A stretch of 64,000 nt of DNA. Source: Streptomyces venezuelae (GTDB lineage: Bacteria > Actinomycetota > Actinomycetes > Streptomycetales > Streptomycetaceae). A program made the position numbers and the translations under genes. The DNA lies in the NCBI RefSeq assembly GCF_008642275.1, contig NZ_CP029189.1, positions 5,624,001 to 5,688,000 on the forward strand. Direction: 5' to 3'. Of the stretch, positions 18,346-37,193 are shown in pieces. Under the pieces are notes generated by a model. That model was not told the DNA's origin and searched no databases. It worked only from the letters and a program-made list of their open reading frames with translations. Position 1 is the first letter of the stretch. Each line of letters starts with the position of its first letter.

Positions 18346-18431
18346 CCCTCGCCGGCCGACCGTCCGCCGCACACCGCACCGCACCGCACACGCAAGTCTC
18401 CTGCCCACGACCGGAAAGGTCCCGTACCCCC

Positions 18432-19082
18432 ATGCCCGAGCTGGTGTTCTTCTCCGGAACGATGGACTGCGGAAAGAGCACCCTGGCGCTCCAGATCGCG
18501 CACAACCGCGATGCGCGGGGACTCCAGGGCGTGATCTTCACCCGTGACGACCGCGCGGGCGAGGGCAAGCTGTCCTCGCGGCTGGGTCTGGTGACGGAGG
18601 CGGTCGAGGCGCCGGAGGGCATGGACCTGTACGCGTACCTGGTCGCCCAGATCTCCAAGGGCGGCAGGGCCGACTACGTGATCGTGGACGAGGCCCAGTT
18701 CCTGGCGCCCGAACAGATCGACCAGCTGGCGCGCGTCGTCGACGACCTCGGCCTGGACGTCTTCGCCTTCGGCATCACCACGGACTTCCGGACGAAGCTG
18801 TTCCCGGGCTCGCAGCGGCTGATCGAGCTGGCGGACCGTCTGGAGCAGCTCCAGGTGGAGGCCCTGTGCTGGTGCGGGGCCCGCGCCACGCACAACGCCC
18901 GTACGGTGGGCGGGGAGATGGTCGTCGAGGGCGCCCAGGTCGTGGTCGGCGACGTGAACCGCCCGGCGGAGGAGATCGGGTACGAGGTCCTGTGCCGCCG
19001 CCATCACCGCAAGCGGATGACGAGCGCCGCGTCGCGGGCGGGGTCGCTGTCGCCGGACGTGCTGCCGGTCGCCTCCGGCTGA
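18432..19082 (+). CDS. tdk: Thymidine kinase
   Basis: 216 residues from ATG 18432. P-loop GTMDCGKST at 9-17, DEAQF Walker B near 86 and a C-terminal zinc-ribbon (CWCGA about 142, CRRHH near 190) are those of type II bacterial thymidine kinases. Phosphorylates thymidine to dTMP in the salvage pathway. Starts 86 nt after the phosphodiesterase gene and ends before a clear terminator. The Ala/Ser-rich tail after residue 195 is poorly conserved. Confidence 0.95.
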   Translation: MPELVFFSGTMDCGKSTLALQIAHNRDARGLQGVIFTRDDRAGEGKLSSRLGLVTEAVEAPEGMDLYAYLVAQISKGGRADYVIVDEAQFLAPEQIDQLARVVDDLGLDVFAFGITTDFRTKLFPGSQRLIELADRLEQLQVEALCWCGARATHNARTVGGEMVVEGAQVVVGDVNRPAEEIGYEVLCRRHHRKRMTSAASRAGSLSPDVLPVASG

Positions 19083-19225
19083 CGACCCGTCCGCGCGTCC
19101 CCTTCGCGGTGCCGGTCCGGTGACGGTGCGCCGCCCGGCACGGCCGGTCCCGGCGTCCGCGTCGCCGGCCGGGGAGCCCCCGCTGCGGCCCCCGGCCCGG
19201 GCTGCCTGACCCCGACCGGCCGAGC

Positions 19226-19251
19226 AGGCCCAGGTTTCCCGCCTGGGCCTT
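19226..19251 (+). terminator. Intrinsic terminator after tdk
   Basis: AGGCCCAGG (19226-19234) pairs with CCTGGGCCT (19242-19250) around a 7-nt loop, followed by TTC; lies between tdk and the converging TetR gene. Confidence 0.65.
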
Positions 19252-19296
19252 CGGCATGTCCGGGCCGGTTGCGACGGGCGTCCGGCCCGGTCATGC

Positions 19297-19872
19297 CTAC
19301 CGGTAGGAGTCGACCAGGCGGGCGAGGTGGCGGCCCGTCGTGCGCAGGGGTTCCTCGCTGCGGCGGACCTGGGAGGACACTTCGGCACCTTCCAGGGCGC
19401 TGATGACCGTGGTGGCCAGGTGGCGGGCGTCCGAGGGGGAGAAGCCCGAGCGGAGCAGGCGCTGGGAGACCAGGTGCTCCCAGTTGCGCAGGGCGGCGGC
19501 GCACGCCTGCTGGATCTCGGAGTCGGTGCCCAGTGTCTCCAGGGCCGCCGCGGTGACGGGACAGCCGTCGGTCCAGTCCGACTCCCGCAGGCTTTCGGCC
19601 AGTCGGCGGGCGCAGGCGTCGATGGCCGCGCCCGGCTCCTCCTTGCTGTCCAGCGCGGCGCTGAGGATGCTCGCGAACTCCCCTTCGCCGTGCTTGATCG
19701 CGGCGACCGCAACGGCTTCCTTGCCGCCGGGGAAGAAGTGGTAGACGGAGCCGAGCGTGGCGCCCGCCTCCTTGGCGATCTGCTTGATGGCCGTGCCTAC
19801 GTATCCCTGGCGCTGCAGCAGACCTGCCGCCGCGATGACGATCCGGTCCCGGGTGCCTGTCTGGGTCTCCAT
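19297..19872 (-). CDS. TetR-family regulator (LmrA/YxaF-like C-terminal domain)
   Basis: 191 residues from ATG 19872. N-terminal HTH about 10-55 (GTAIKQIAKEAGATLGSVYH); the C-terminal domain (DWTDGCPVTAAALET...) matches the LmrA/YxaF-type TetR ligand domain. Divergent from the oxidoreductase at 20024; two near-identical operators lie between. Most likely represses both, with release by a small molecule that the oxidoreductase handles (inference). Confidence 0.9.
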   Translation of the reverse strand: METQTGTRDRIVIAAAGLLQRQGYVGTAIKQIAKEAGATLGSVYHFFPGGKEAVAVAAIKHGEGEFASILSAALDSKEEPGAAIDACARRLAESLRESDWTDGCPVTAAALETLGTDSEIQQACAAALRNWEHLVSQRLLRSGFSPSDARHLATTVISALEGAEVSSQVRRSEEPLRTTGRHLARLVDSYR

Positions 19873-19889
19873 GCCCCCAGAGTACTGGA

Positions 19890-19953
19890 TAGAGCGTTCG
19901 TTCTAGATGTGTGTTACGTTTCCGGCGAGCCGCTAGATAGAGCGTTCGTTTTA
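19890..19953. promoter_or_regulatory. Twin TetR operators
   Basis: TAGAGCGTTCGTTCTA (19890-19905) and TAGAGCGTTCGTTTTA (19938-19953), 48 bp apart, each close to the palindrome TAGAnCGnnCGnTCTA typical of TetR-family sites; one faces each promoter of the divergent pair. Confidence 0.75.
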
Positions 19954-20023
19954 CTCGCTGCCTCAGTGAGTTCGCCGACGCCGTCCAGTGAAGCGCCGTA
20001 CACACAACGCGGAGGACTTCCCA

Positions 20024-20899
20024 GTGAGCACCAAGCAGCCCGTGACCGTTGTCGGACTCGGCCCCATGGGGCAGGCCATGGCCCGCGCCTTCCTCGACGC
20101 CGGCCACGCCGTCACCGTCTGGAACCGCACCGCTTCCCGCGCCGACGCCCTCGTTGCCGGCGGGGCCGTGCTCGCGGGCAGCATCGAGGACGCCCTCAGG
20201 ACCAACGATCTCGTGATCCTCAGCCTCACCGACTACGAGGCGATGTACGCGGTACTGGAGCCCGCGACCGGCGCGCTGGCCGGCCGCGTGATCGTCAACC
20301 TCAGCTCCGACACCCCGGAGAAGACCCGCGCGGGTGCCCGCTGGATCGCCGAGCACGGCGGTGTCCACATCACCGGTGGCGTCACCGTTCCGCCGTCGGG
20401 CATCGGCAACCGGGACTCGTACACCTTCTACAGCGGCCCGCGCGAGGCCTTCGAGCGGTACCGCTCCACCCTTGAGGCCCTGACCACCACCGATTACCGG
20501 GGCGAGGAGCCCGGCATCGCCGCGCTCATGTACCAGATCGGCATGGTGATGTTCTGGACGTCCATGCTGAGCTACTGGCAGGCCATCGCCCTCGCCGACG
20601 CCAACGGTCTCACGGCGGAGGACGTCCTCCCGCACGCCATCGAGACCATGAACGCGATGCCGGACTTCCTCGCGTTCTACACGAAGCGGATCGACGCGGG
20701 CGACCACAGCGGTGACGTGGACCGGCTGGCCATGGGTATGGCCAGTGTCGAGCACGTCCTGCACACCAACGCCGAGGCGGGTGTCGACACCGCGCTGCCG
20801 GCCGCCGTGGTCGACCTCTTCCGTCGCGGCATGAGCGCCGGGCACGAGGCGGACAGCTTCTCCAGCCTGGTCGAGCTGCTCAGGAAGAACCGGGTCTGA
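20024..20899 (+). CDS. NAD(P)-dependent oxidoreductase (beta-hydroxyacid dehydrogenase / imine reductase-like)
   Basis: 291 residues from GTG 20024, set by GGAGGA 7 nt upstream; the ATG at 19988 lacks a ribosome site. Rossmann motif GLGPMG at 11-16, NADP-type NRT(A)SRA downstream, then the helical C-terminal dimerisation domain of the 6-phosphogluconate dehydrogenase-like family. The catalytic lysine of true beta-hydroxyacid dehydrogenases is not obvious in the helix around IAALMYQIGM, which favours the imine reductase/reductive aminase side of the family. Substrate unknown; controlled by the divergent TetR. Confidence 0.83.
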   Translation: MSTKQPVTVVGLGPMGQAMARAFLDAGHAVTVWNRTASRADALVAGGAVLAGSIEDALRTNDLVILSLTDYEAMYAVLEPATGALAGRVIVNLSSDTPEKTRAGARWIAEHGGVHITGGVTVPPSGIGNRDSYTFYSGPREAFERYRSTLEALTTTDYRGEEPGIAALMYQIGMVMFWTSMLSYWQAIALADANGLTAEDVLPHAIETMNAMPDFLAFYTKRIDAGDHSGDVDRLAMGMASVEHVLHTNAEAGVDTALPAAVVDLFRRGMSAGHEADSFSSLVELLRKNRV

Positions 20900-20917
20900 C
20901 CGGCCGGCTGCGGGGAG

Positions 20918-20959
20918 CGGGCTGCGGAGCCGCCCGGGGGCCGGCAACTCCGCAGCCCG
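20918..20959. terminator. Bidirectional hairpin between oxidoreductase and NRPS operon
   Basis: A 12-bp perfect stem (20918-20929 with 20948-20959) in the 69-nt gap between two converging genes. Confidence 0.7.
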
Positions 20960-20968
20960 GTCGGGGGG

Positions 20969-29061
<8,093 letters not shown>

Positions 29062-29065
<4 letters not shown>

Positions 29066-32000
29066 GACTCCAGCTCAGTGTCGAGTTCGTCCATCTCGTC
29101 GTCGCTCAGCGCCAGCAGCGGCGCCTGCGGAGCGGCGGCGGCAGGCCGCTGCGCCGGTACGACGGCCCGGCCGGCGGCGGCCACGGCCGCGAGGGCGAGG
29201 GGGGTCCGGTGCCCGAAGACGTCCCGGGGAGTGATCGTGATGCCGTGGGCGCGGGCCCGGCCCACGACCCGGATGGAGCTGATGGAGTCCCCGCCGAGGG
29301 CGAAGAAGTTGTCGTCGATGCCGACGGACTCGACTCCGAGCACCTCGGCGAACACCGCGCACAGCGCCCGCTCGACCGGATCGCGGCCTTCCCGCCGGGT
29401 CCCGGCGGCCGCCGTGTCCGCCGCTCCGGCCGGGTGGGGCAGGGCCTTGCGGTCCACCTTCCCGTGGGCCGTCAGCGGCAGGGCGGGCAGGGAGACCCAG
29501 GCGGACGGGACCATGTACTCCGGCAGCGCCTGCGCGAGCGCGGCCCGGGTGACGGCGAGGTCCTCGGTGCCCGGTGCCACGACGTAGGCGACGAGACGGG
29601 TGGCCCGGGACGGGTCCGTGAGGGCGACCACCACGGCGTCGGCCACCTCCGGCAGGCTGCGCAGGGCCGCCTCGATCTCGCCGGGTTCGATCCGGTGGCC
29701 CCGCACCTTGACCTGGTGGTCGCGGCGCTCCACGAACTCCAGCTGCCCGTCCGGCCGGCGCAGCACGCGGTCGCCGGTGCGGTACATCCGGGCGCCCGGG
29801 GCCCCGCTGAAGGGATCGGCGACGAACGTCGCGGAGGTCCTGGCCGGGCTGCCGAGGTAGCCGCGGCCGACGCCGGCCCCGCCGACGTACAGCTCGCCGA
29901 CGGTGCCCGCGGGCACCGGGCGCAGCTCGTCGCCCAGGACGTGGAGGAAGGTGTTGCGGACGGCCCCGCCGATCGGTACGCGGGCACCGGGCCGGTCCTC
30001 CGCGTGGAGCACGGCGTGGGTCACGTCGTCCGAGCACTCGGTGGGGCCGTACGCGTTGACCAGGGGGACGGCGGGGAAGTGGCCCCACCAGCGGTCGCAC
30101 AGGTCGGCGGGGAGCGCCTCCCCGGTGACCACCAGGCGGCGCAGCCGCGCGGGGACGGCGGCGGGGCCCGTCGCGTCCCAGGTGTCGAGGGCGGCGCGGA
30201 GCAGGGACGGTACGACCTCCAGGACCGAGACGTCCTTGTCCGACACGACGGCGAACAGCGCGTCCGGGTCGGCGGCGACCTCGCGGGGCACCACGCGGAC
30301 CGTGCCGCCGACGACGAGCGGGGCCAGCATCTGCCAGACCGACACGTCGAAGGTGACGGGGGCGTTCTGCACGACCCGGTCGCCGGCGCCCAGGGCGAGG
30401 CCCTCGACCTTGGCCAGGAGATGGTTCTCCATGCCGCGGCGGTGGACCATGGCGCCCTTGGGCTTGCCGGTGGACCCGGACGTGAAGATCACGTAGCCGA
30501 GGTCGTCCGGCAGGCCGAGAGGCCGTGCCAGGGCGTCCGGAGCCTCCGGCGACCGCCCGGCCTCCTCCTCCCCGACGGCCGTCTCCAGGGTGCTCAGGCC
30601 GTCACCGGCCAGGTCCAGGACCTCGGCGGCCAGCTTCCCGCAGCCCGGGCCCACCAGCAGGCACCGGGCCCCGGAGTCGGTGACCAGCGAGGCGATGCGG
30701 GCCACCGGGGCGCCGACGTCGAGGGGGACCCAGGCCGCTCCGGCCTGCAGGACCCCCAGCACCGAGCCGACGAAGGCCGTGCCGGGCTCGGCCAGCACCG
30801 CGACGAGGGAGCCGGGGCCCACCCCGGCCCCGGTCAGCCGCCCTGCCAGCCGGTCCGACCAGCGGACGAGGCCCGCGTAGGAGAGCTCGTGCTCCCCGTC
30901 CGTGACGGCGACGGCGGCGGGGGAGACCCGCGCGCACTCGCGTACGCGTTCCACCACACCGCCGGGGATGCCGACGTCGGTGGCGCTCGCGGTGTCGTTC
31001 CACTTGCGCAGCAGCGCGTTCTCGTCCCCGGTCAGGACGTCGAGCCGGCCGAGGGCCCGGTCCGGTGCGGCGGCGAGGTCCAGGAGCAGCGCGCGGAAGC
31101 GCTGGGCGACCGTCGCCACCTCGTCACGCGTCAGGAGGTCCGGCGCGTAGTCGAAGCGGACCTCGACCTCCCGGCCCGGCAGGACGACCATGCTGAGCGG
31201 GTAGTGGCGGGCGTCGCGGGCCGTGACGTCGGCGATCCGCAGGCTTCCCCGGCCGGCCGTGACACCGCCGGCCGCCTCGTCCATGGGGAAGTTCTCGAAG
31301 ACGAGGGCGGTGTCGAAGGGTTCACCGTACGCGGCCAGCGCCGGACTGCCGGCGAGCATCTCGGCGAGCCCGAGGTGGTCGAAGTCGCGCAGGGCGGCCT
31401 GTGCGTCCTGGAGCCGCAGCAGGAACGGGCCGACGGGCTCGGCGGGGTCGAGGAGCACCCGTACCGGCAGCGTGTTCAGGAACGGTCCGACGATGTTCTC
31501 CACGCCGGGCAGCGCGGCCGGCCGGGTGGACACGGTCGAGCCGAACAGCACGTCGGAGCGGCCGGTGAGCCGGCCGAGCAGTACGGCCCAGCCGCCCTGG
31601 AAGAGCGTGTTGGTGGTCAGGCCCTGGCGTGCGGCGAAGCCGGAGAGCTCGGCGGTCTCCTGCGCCGTCAGCCGCAGCGGCACGGACTGAGGCGGAGCCG
31701 GCAGCCGGTCGGGGGCGGCCCCGCACAGCAGGGTCGGCTCCTCCAGTCCGGCGAGCGCGGTGGCCCATGCCGCCTTGGCCGCGTCGTGGTCCTGGCCGGC
31801 GAGCCAGGCGAGGTACGCGCGGAAGGGAACGGCGGGCGCGAGGGACCCGGCGGCGCCCCTGCCCTCGTAGCAGGCGAGGAGTTCACGCACCAGGACGGGC
31901 ATGGACCAGCCGTCCACCAGGATGTGGTGCAGCGTCCAGACGAGGCGGTGGCGCTCCTCGTCCAGCCGTACGAGGGACCAGCGCATCAGCGGCGGGCGGG

Positions 32001-35000
32001 CCATGTCGAAGCGCTCCAGCCGGTCGCGGTCGGCGAGCCGGTCCACCTCGGCCCGCTGCTCGGCGGGCGAGAGCCCGGACAGGTCCACGCGGCGCAGCGG
32101 TACGCGCACCCCCGCGCGCAGGACGGAGACCGGATCGCCCGAGTCCCGGTGGTGGAAGGCTCCGCCGAGACCGGGATGCCGCTCCAGGAGGGCCGCCAGC
32201 GCGCGCTCCAGGGCGTCCGCGTCCACCGGCCCGATCAGGTCGGCGGCGACCTGCAGGGTGTAGAGGTCGGTCGCCCGCTCGTCGAACTCCGCCTGGAACA
32301 GCATGCCGCGCTGCATCGCCGTCAGCGGCAGCACGTCCGTGACCGTGGTGTGCTCCGGAGCCCGCCCGGCGTGCTCGATCTCGTCGATCTCCTCCTGGTC
32401 CAGTGCCACCAGGGGCAGGTCGGACGGCGTGTGGCCGCCGGCTCCGGGCAGGTCCAGGTGGGTCACGAGGGCGCGCAGGGCCGCGAACCAGGCCTCGGCG
32501 AGCTCACGGACCTCGGCCTCGCCGAGGAGCTCGTCCGCCCACAGCCAGTCGGCGACCAGCCGCGGGCCGTCGGCGCGGTCCTCGGTCACCGGGGTGACCG
32601 ACAGGGCGTGGCGCAGCGGGGTGTCCGGGTGGAAACCGGTGGCGATGACCGAGGAACCGCCGGCGAGGGTCCAGGGGCCGTCCGTCCCGTCGACGCGGAA
32701 CCGGCCGAGGTAGTTGAAGCCGAGGCCCGGGGTGGGGGCCGTGGCCAGCGGACGGGCGGTGCGCGCGTTGAGGTGGCGCAGCAGGCCGAAGCCGATCCCG
32801 CGGTCCGGTACGGCGCGCAGCTGCTCCTTGACCCGCTTGACGGCGGTGGCGAGCGCCGGACCCGAGGCCCGGGCCTCCTCCCGGTCGAGGGTGCCGAGGT
32901 CGAGGCGGACGGGAAAGACGGTGGTGAACCAGCCGACCGTACGGGAGAGGTCGACGTCGTCGGTGATCTGCTCCCGGCCGTGTCCTTCGAGTTCGATCAG
33001 CAGGGGCCGGGCGGAGTCCTGCGCGGAGCGGCCGCGCCAGTCGGCCGCGGCCAGGGCCAGCGCGCCGAGCAGGACGTCGTTGATCTCGCCGTGGAAGGCG
33101 GCCGGTACCGCGGTGAGCAGGGCCGCGGTCTGGTCGGCGGGCAGTTCGAGCCGCAGCCGCCCGGCGGTGGCGTAGGTGTCCCGGGACGGGTCGAGCGGGC
33201 GGCTGCCGAGGACGGCGGGCTCGTCCTCGCGCTGGGCCTGCCAGTAGGGCAGTTCGGCGATCCGCGCGGACGTGCGGGACTGCTCGGAGAGGGTGGCGGC
33301 CCAGCGGCGGTAGGAGGTCACGACCGGCTCCGTGGCGGGCGCGCGGCCGGCCGCGGCCGCCGTCCAGGCCGCCTCCAGGTCGCCCGTCAGGATGCGCCAG
33401 GAGACGCCGTCGACGACGGCGTGGTGGGCCAGCAGCAGCAGGTGCGAGACGGGGGCGGAGCCGCCGTGGAGCAGCACGGCCTGCAGCATGATCCCGTCGG
33501 CCGGGGAGAGCCTGGTGCGGGCGGCGTCGGCCTCGGCGGCGGTCAGCCGGTCCAGCGCGGCGGGATCGCCGGCGGCGCCGGAGGCGTCCACGGTGGTGAT
33601 CAGCGGGCCCGCGGGCACCGATCCGGGCCCGGCGGTGTGCAGGGTCCAGATGCCGGGGGCGGGCTCGGTCACGGTCATGCGCAGCGCGTCGTGCCGGTCG
33701 AGCAGGGACTGCAGCGCGGGGGCGAGGGTGCCGGCCGTCATCGCGGAGGGCACGCGGAGCAGGACGTGCTGGTTGAACTGCCCCGCGGGGCCGTCGATTC
33801 CACCGAGGTCCTCGGCCAGCTGGGCGATGATCGGGGTCGGCTCGACCTCGCCGACGCCGTCCTCGGCGGCCGTCGGGAGGGCGGGAGCGGGCCCGGCGTC
33901 GCCGGCGGTGGCCGCCGCGAGGCCGGCGAGGGCGGCCGGGGTCTTGAGGGTGAAGACGTCGCGGGGGGTGAGCACGACACCCCGGGCCCGGGCCCGGCTG
34001 ACCACCTGGATGGAGCTGATGGAGTCCCCGCCCAGGGCGAAGAAGGCGTCGTCCGCGCCGACCGTGTCGAGACCCAGGACCTGGGCGAAGACCTCGCGGA
34101 GCACCTGCTCGGCCGGGTTGCGGGGGTGAGGTCCGCGCCGCCCGGCCGTGCCGGACGGGACGGGCGGTGCAACCGGGTCCGGAGCCGGGGCGGCGGGCCC
34201 GGCCGGCGCGGGCAGGGCGCGGCGGTCGACCTTGCCGTGCGCGGTCAGGGGCAGCGCCGCGAGAGGCACCCAGGAGGTCGGGACCATGTACGAGGGCAGC
34301 AGCCCGGCCAGCGCGTCCCGGACGGCCGCCGGTTCGGCGCCGGGAGCGACCAGGTACGCCACCAGTCGCGCGGTGCCGTCGGTGCCCCGGGGAGCGGTGA
34401 CGGCGACATCGGCCACCTGCGGCAGGGAGCGCAGCACGGCCTCGATCTCACCGAGTTCGACACGGTGGCCGCGGATCTTCACCTGGTGGTCGCGCCGCTC
34501 CAGGAACTCCAGCTGTCCGTCCGGGCGTTGGACCACGTGGTCGCCGGTGCGGTACATGCGGGCGCCCGGCGCGGGTGCGAAGGGGTCGGCGACGAAGGTG
34601 GCGGCGGTCCTGACCGGGTCCAGGAGGTAGCCGCGCCCGACGCCCTCGCCCCCGACGTGCAGCTCGCCGATCGCACCGGGGGCCACGGGCCGCAGGTCGT
34701 CGCCGAGGACGTAGAGCCGGGTGTTGCGGACGGGGACGCCGATGGGTACGCGGGCGCCGACCGGGGAGCCGGCGCGCAGCACGGCGTGCGTGACGTCGTC
34801 CGAGCATTCGGTGGGCCCGTACGCGTTGACCATCGGGACCGCGGGGTAGCGCTGCCACCAGCGGGTGCAGAGGTCCGGCGGGAGCGCCTCACCGGTGACG
34901 ACGAGCCAGCGCAGGCTGCGGGCGGCAGGCGTGCCGGGAGCGGTGTCCCAGTTGTCGAGGGCCGCGCGCAGCAGCGTGGGGACGACCTCCAGGACGGTGA

Positions 35001-37083
35001 CGTGGTCGTCGGTGGTGGTGGCGAACAGCGCGTCCGGGTCGGCGGCGACCTCGCGGGGGACCACGTGGACGGTGCCGCCGACGACGAGCGGGGCCAGCAT
35101 CTGCCACACCGACACGTCGAAGGTGACGGGGGCGTTCTGCACGACCCGGTCGGCGGAGGTCAGTCCCAGGTCGTCGATCTTGGCGCCGAGGTGGTTGAGC
35201 ATGCCGCGGCGGTGGACCATGGCCCCCTTGGGCTTGCCGGTGGACCCGGACGTGAAGATCACGTAGGCGAGGTCGTCCGGAAGGCCGAGCGGTGCGCGCA
35301 GCCCGTCCAGCGGCACCGGGTGCGGGGTCAGGCCGCCGGGCAGCGGGTGGGTCCGTACGCCGCCGTCGCCGAGCTCCGCCGCGAGGCCCTGCAGACCGGG
35401 CCCGACGAGCAGGTGGCCGATCCGCGCGTCGGTGATCAGGCCGTCGATGCGGGCGGCCGGCGCGTGCACGTCCAGGGGGACCCAGGCCGCACCCGCGCCC
35501 AGGACGCCCAGGACGGCTCCGACGAAGGCGGCGCTCGGCTCGGCGAGGATGCCGACCAGGGTCCCGGGACCGGCTCCGGCCGATGCCAGCGTCTCGGCGA
35601 GCTCGTCCGCCCAGATCGCCAGCGAGGAGTACGAGGCCTGGGTGGCGCCGTCCGTGATCGCGAGCGCGGCCGGCGTGGACGTGGCGAACTCCCTCACGAG
35701 TTCCACCACGCCCCCCTCCAGCGGCTCCCCGTGCGGACCGGTCCCGGTGGCCAGGAGGAGGTCGCGCTCCTGCGCGGTGACGAGGTCGAGGTGGCCCAGC
35801 GGCGTGGCCGGATCGGCGGCCGCGAGGCTCTGCATGAACGCCCCGAAACGGCGGAGGTGGTTCACCACCTCGGACTCGGAGTAGCGCTCGGGGTTGCCGT
35901 TCATGTGCAGTTCGAGGCTGCCGTCGGCGCCGTCCAGCACCGTGATCATGAGGTCGTCGACGATGCCCGTGGAGAGGTTGTGCAACCGCGCCTCGCAGGG
36001 CCCGAGCCGGAACTCCGGTGTCTGCGGGAGCACGTTGACGAACGGGCCGAACGGACGCCGGTCGGCCTGCATGCCGAGGGCGCGGCGGATGCGCTCGGCC
36101 GGGTAGCGCTGGTGGCGCAGCGAGCGGGCGACCGACTTCGAGGTGCTGCCCAGCAGCTCGGACACCGTGGTCGCGGGCCCGACGCGGGCCGGGAGCGGCA
36201 GGTAGTTGGCGACCATGCCGGGCACGTTGCGCGCGGTGGCGGTCAGCCGGGCCGTCATGGGCAGGGTCAGCAGCACCTCGTCACGGCCGGCGGCCTTGCC
36301 CACGTACGCCGCGGCCGCGGCGATGGCGAAGGTGGGCCAGGTGACCTGGGCGGCGGAGGCCGCGGCGCGCAGGATGCGGGCGGTGGCCGGGTCGAGTTCA
36401 TGGCTGCGGCGCAGGAAGCCGGTGCCCGGAACCGGGTCGCCGGGGGCGAGGGTGACCGGCTGCGCCGCGCCGTCGAGGTGGGCCTCCCAGAAACGCCGGT
36501 CGCGCTCCAGGGCGGAGGACTCCAGGTACGCGGCCTCCTCCTGGAGGAGCAGGTCCAGCGGGGGCAGCGGGTTCCCCGGCGGCTCCTCGCCCGAGCTCAG
36601 CGCGCCGTAGACCTCGCTGAGGCGCCGGTAGACCGCCAGCCGGCTGTACCCGTCGGACAGCAGGTGGTGCATGGCCAGGTAGAGCAGGGTGCGGTCCGGC
36701 GACACCCGGAACAGGACCGTGCGGAAGAGCAGTCCGCCGGCCAGCTCGAAGGGCCGGTGCAGGTCCTCGTCCATCAGCCGCAGCGCCTCGGCGACCGGAT
36801 CCGGGCTCCCGCCGAGGTCCAGGACCTCCAGCGGGAGCCCGTCCAGCGGCTCGATCCGCTGCACCGGCAGTCCGCCCACGTCGAAGAAGCGCGCACGGGT
36901 GCATTCCGCCTCGTCCAGCACGAGCCCCAGCGCGCGCCGGAGCAGCGGCTCGTCGAGCGGCCCGCTGACGTCCAGGTAGTCGGCCATGTTGTACGCGAGC
37001 CGACCGCTCGACAGCTGCTCGTCGAACCAGATGCCTTTCTGGGCCCCCGTCAGGGGCAGATCCGGAAGGGTGGGCGAAGTCAT
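29062..37083 (-). CDS. NRPS, initiation subunit (C-A-PCP-E-C-A-PCP)
   Basis: 2,673 residues from ATG 37083, with GGAG 6 nt upstream; the frame stays open further but enters the neighbouring gene's coding region. Domains by residue: EntF-like C (about 5-430, HHLLSDGYS near 140), A (450-960), PCP (980-1050, LGGDSIS), epimerisation (1085-1530; [30 protein letters not shown]), D-to-L type C (1580-2010), A (2030-2560), PCP (2565-2640). Both A domains give the same pocket by eye, D-V-W-E-V-T-A-D-D, close to my memory of the 2,4-diaminobutyrate code DIWELTADDK; with SbnA/SbnB genes in the cluster, diaminopropionate is the likeliest substrate. Residue 1 should become D. A starter C domain implies an acyl or aminoacyl cap from a free carrier protein. 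Confidence 0.94.
30251..30382. repeat. Near-identical segment of A domain 2 (copy 1)
   Basis: Aligns without gaps to 35021-35152 with about four mismatches in 132 nt by eye, covering the A4/A5-side substrate-pocket region. Suggests recent duplication or gene conversion. Confidence 0.8.
35021..35152. repeat. Near-identical segment of A domain 1 (copy 2)
   Basis: Direct repeat partner of 30251-30382 in the other A domain of the same NRPS. A further matched stretch surrounds the A3 core (about 30455-30500 and 35228-35270). Confidence 0.8.
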
Positions 37084-37193
37084 GACGGTCTCCATGAGTG
37101 CTGCGGACGAGGTGTGCCGGTGAGGACGCCCGCCCGTTGGTGCAGGACGTGCGGCGAAGGGAACGGTGGCCGGGGCGGAGTCGGAGGCGGGTT

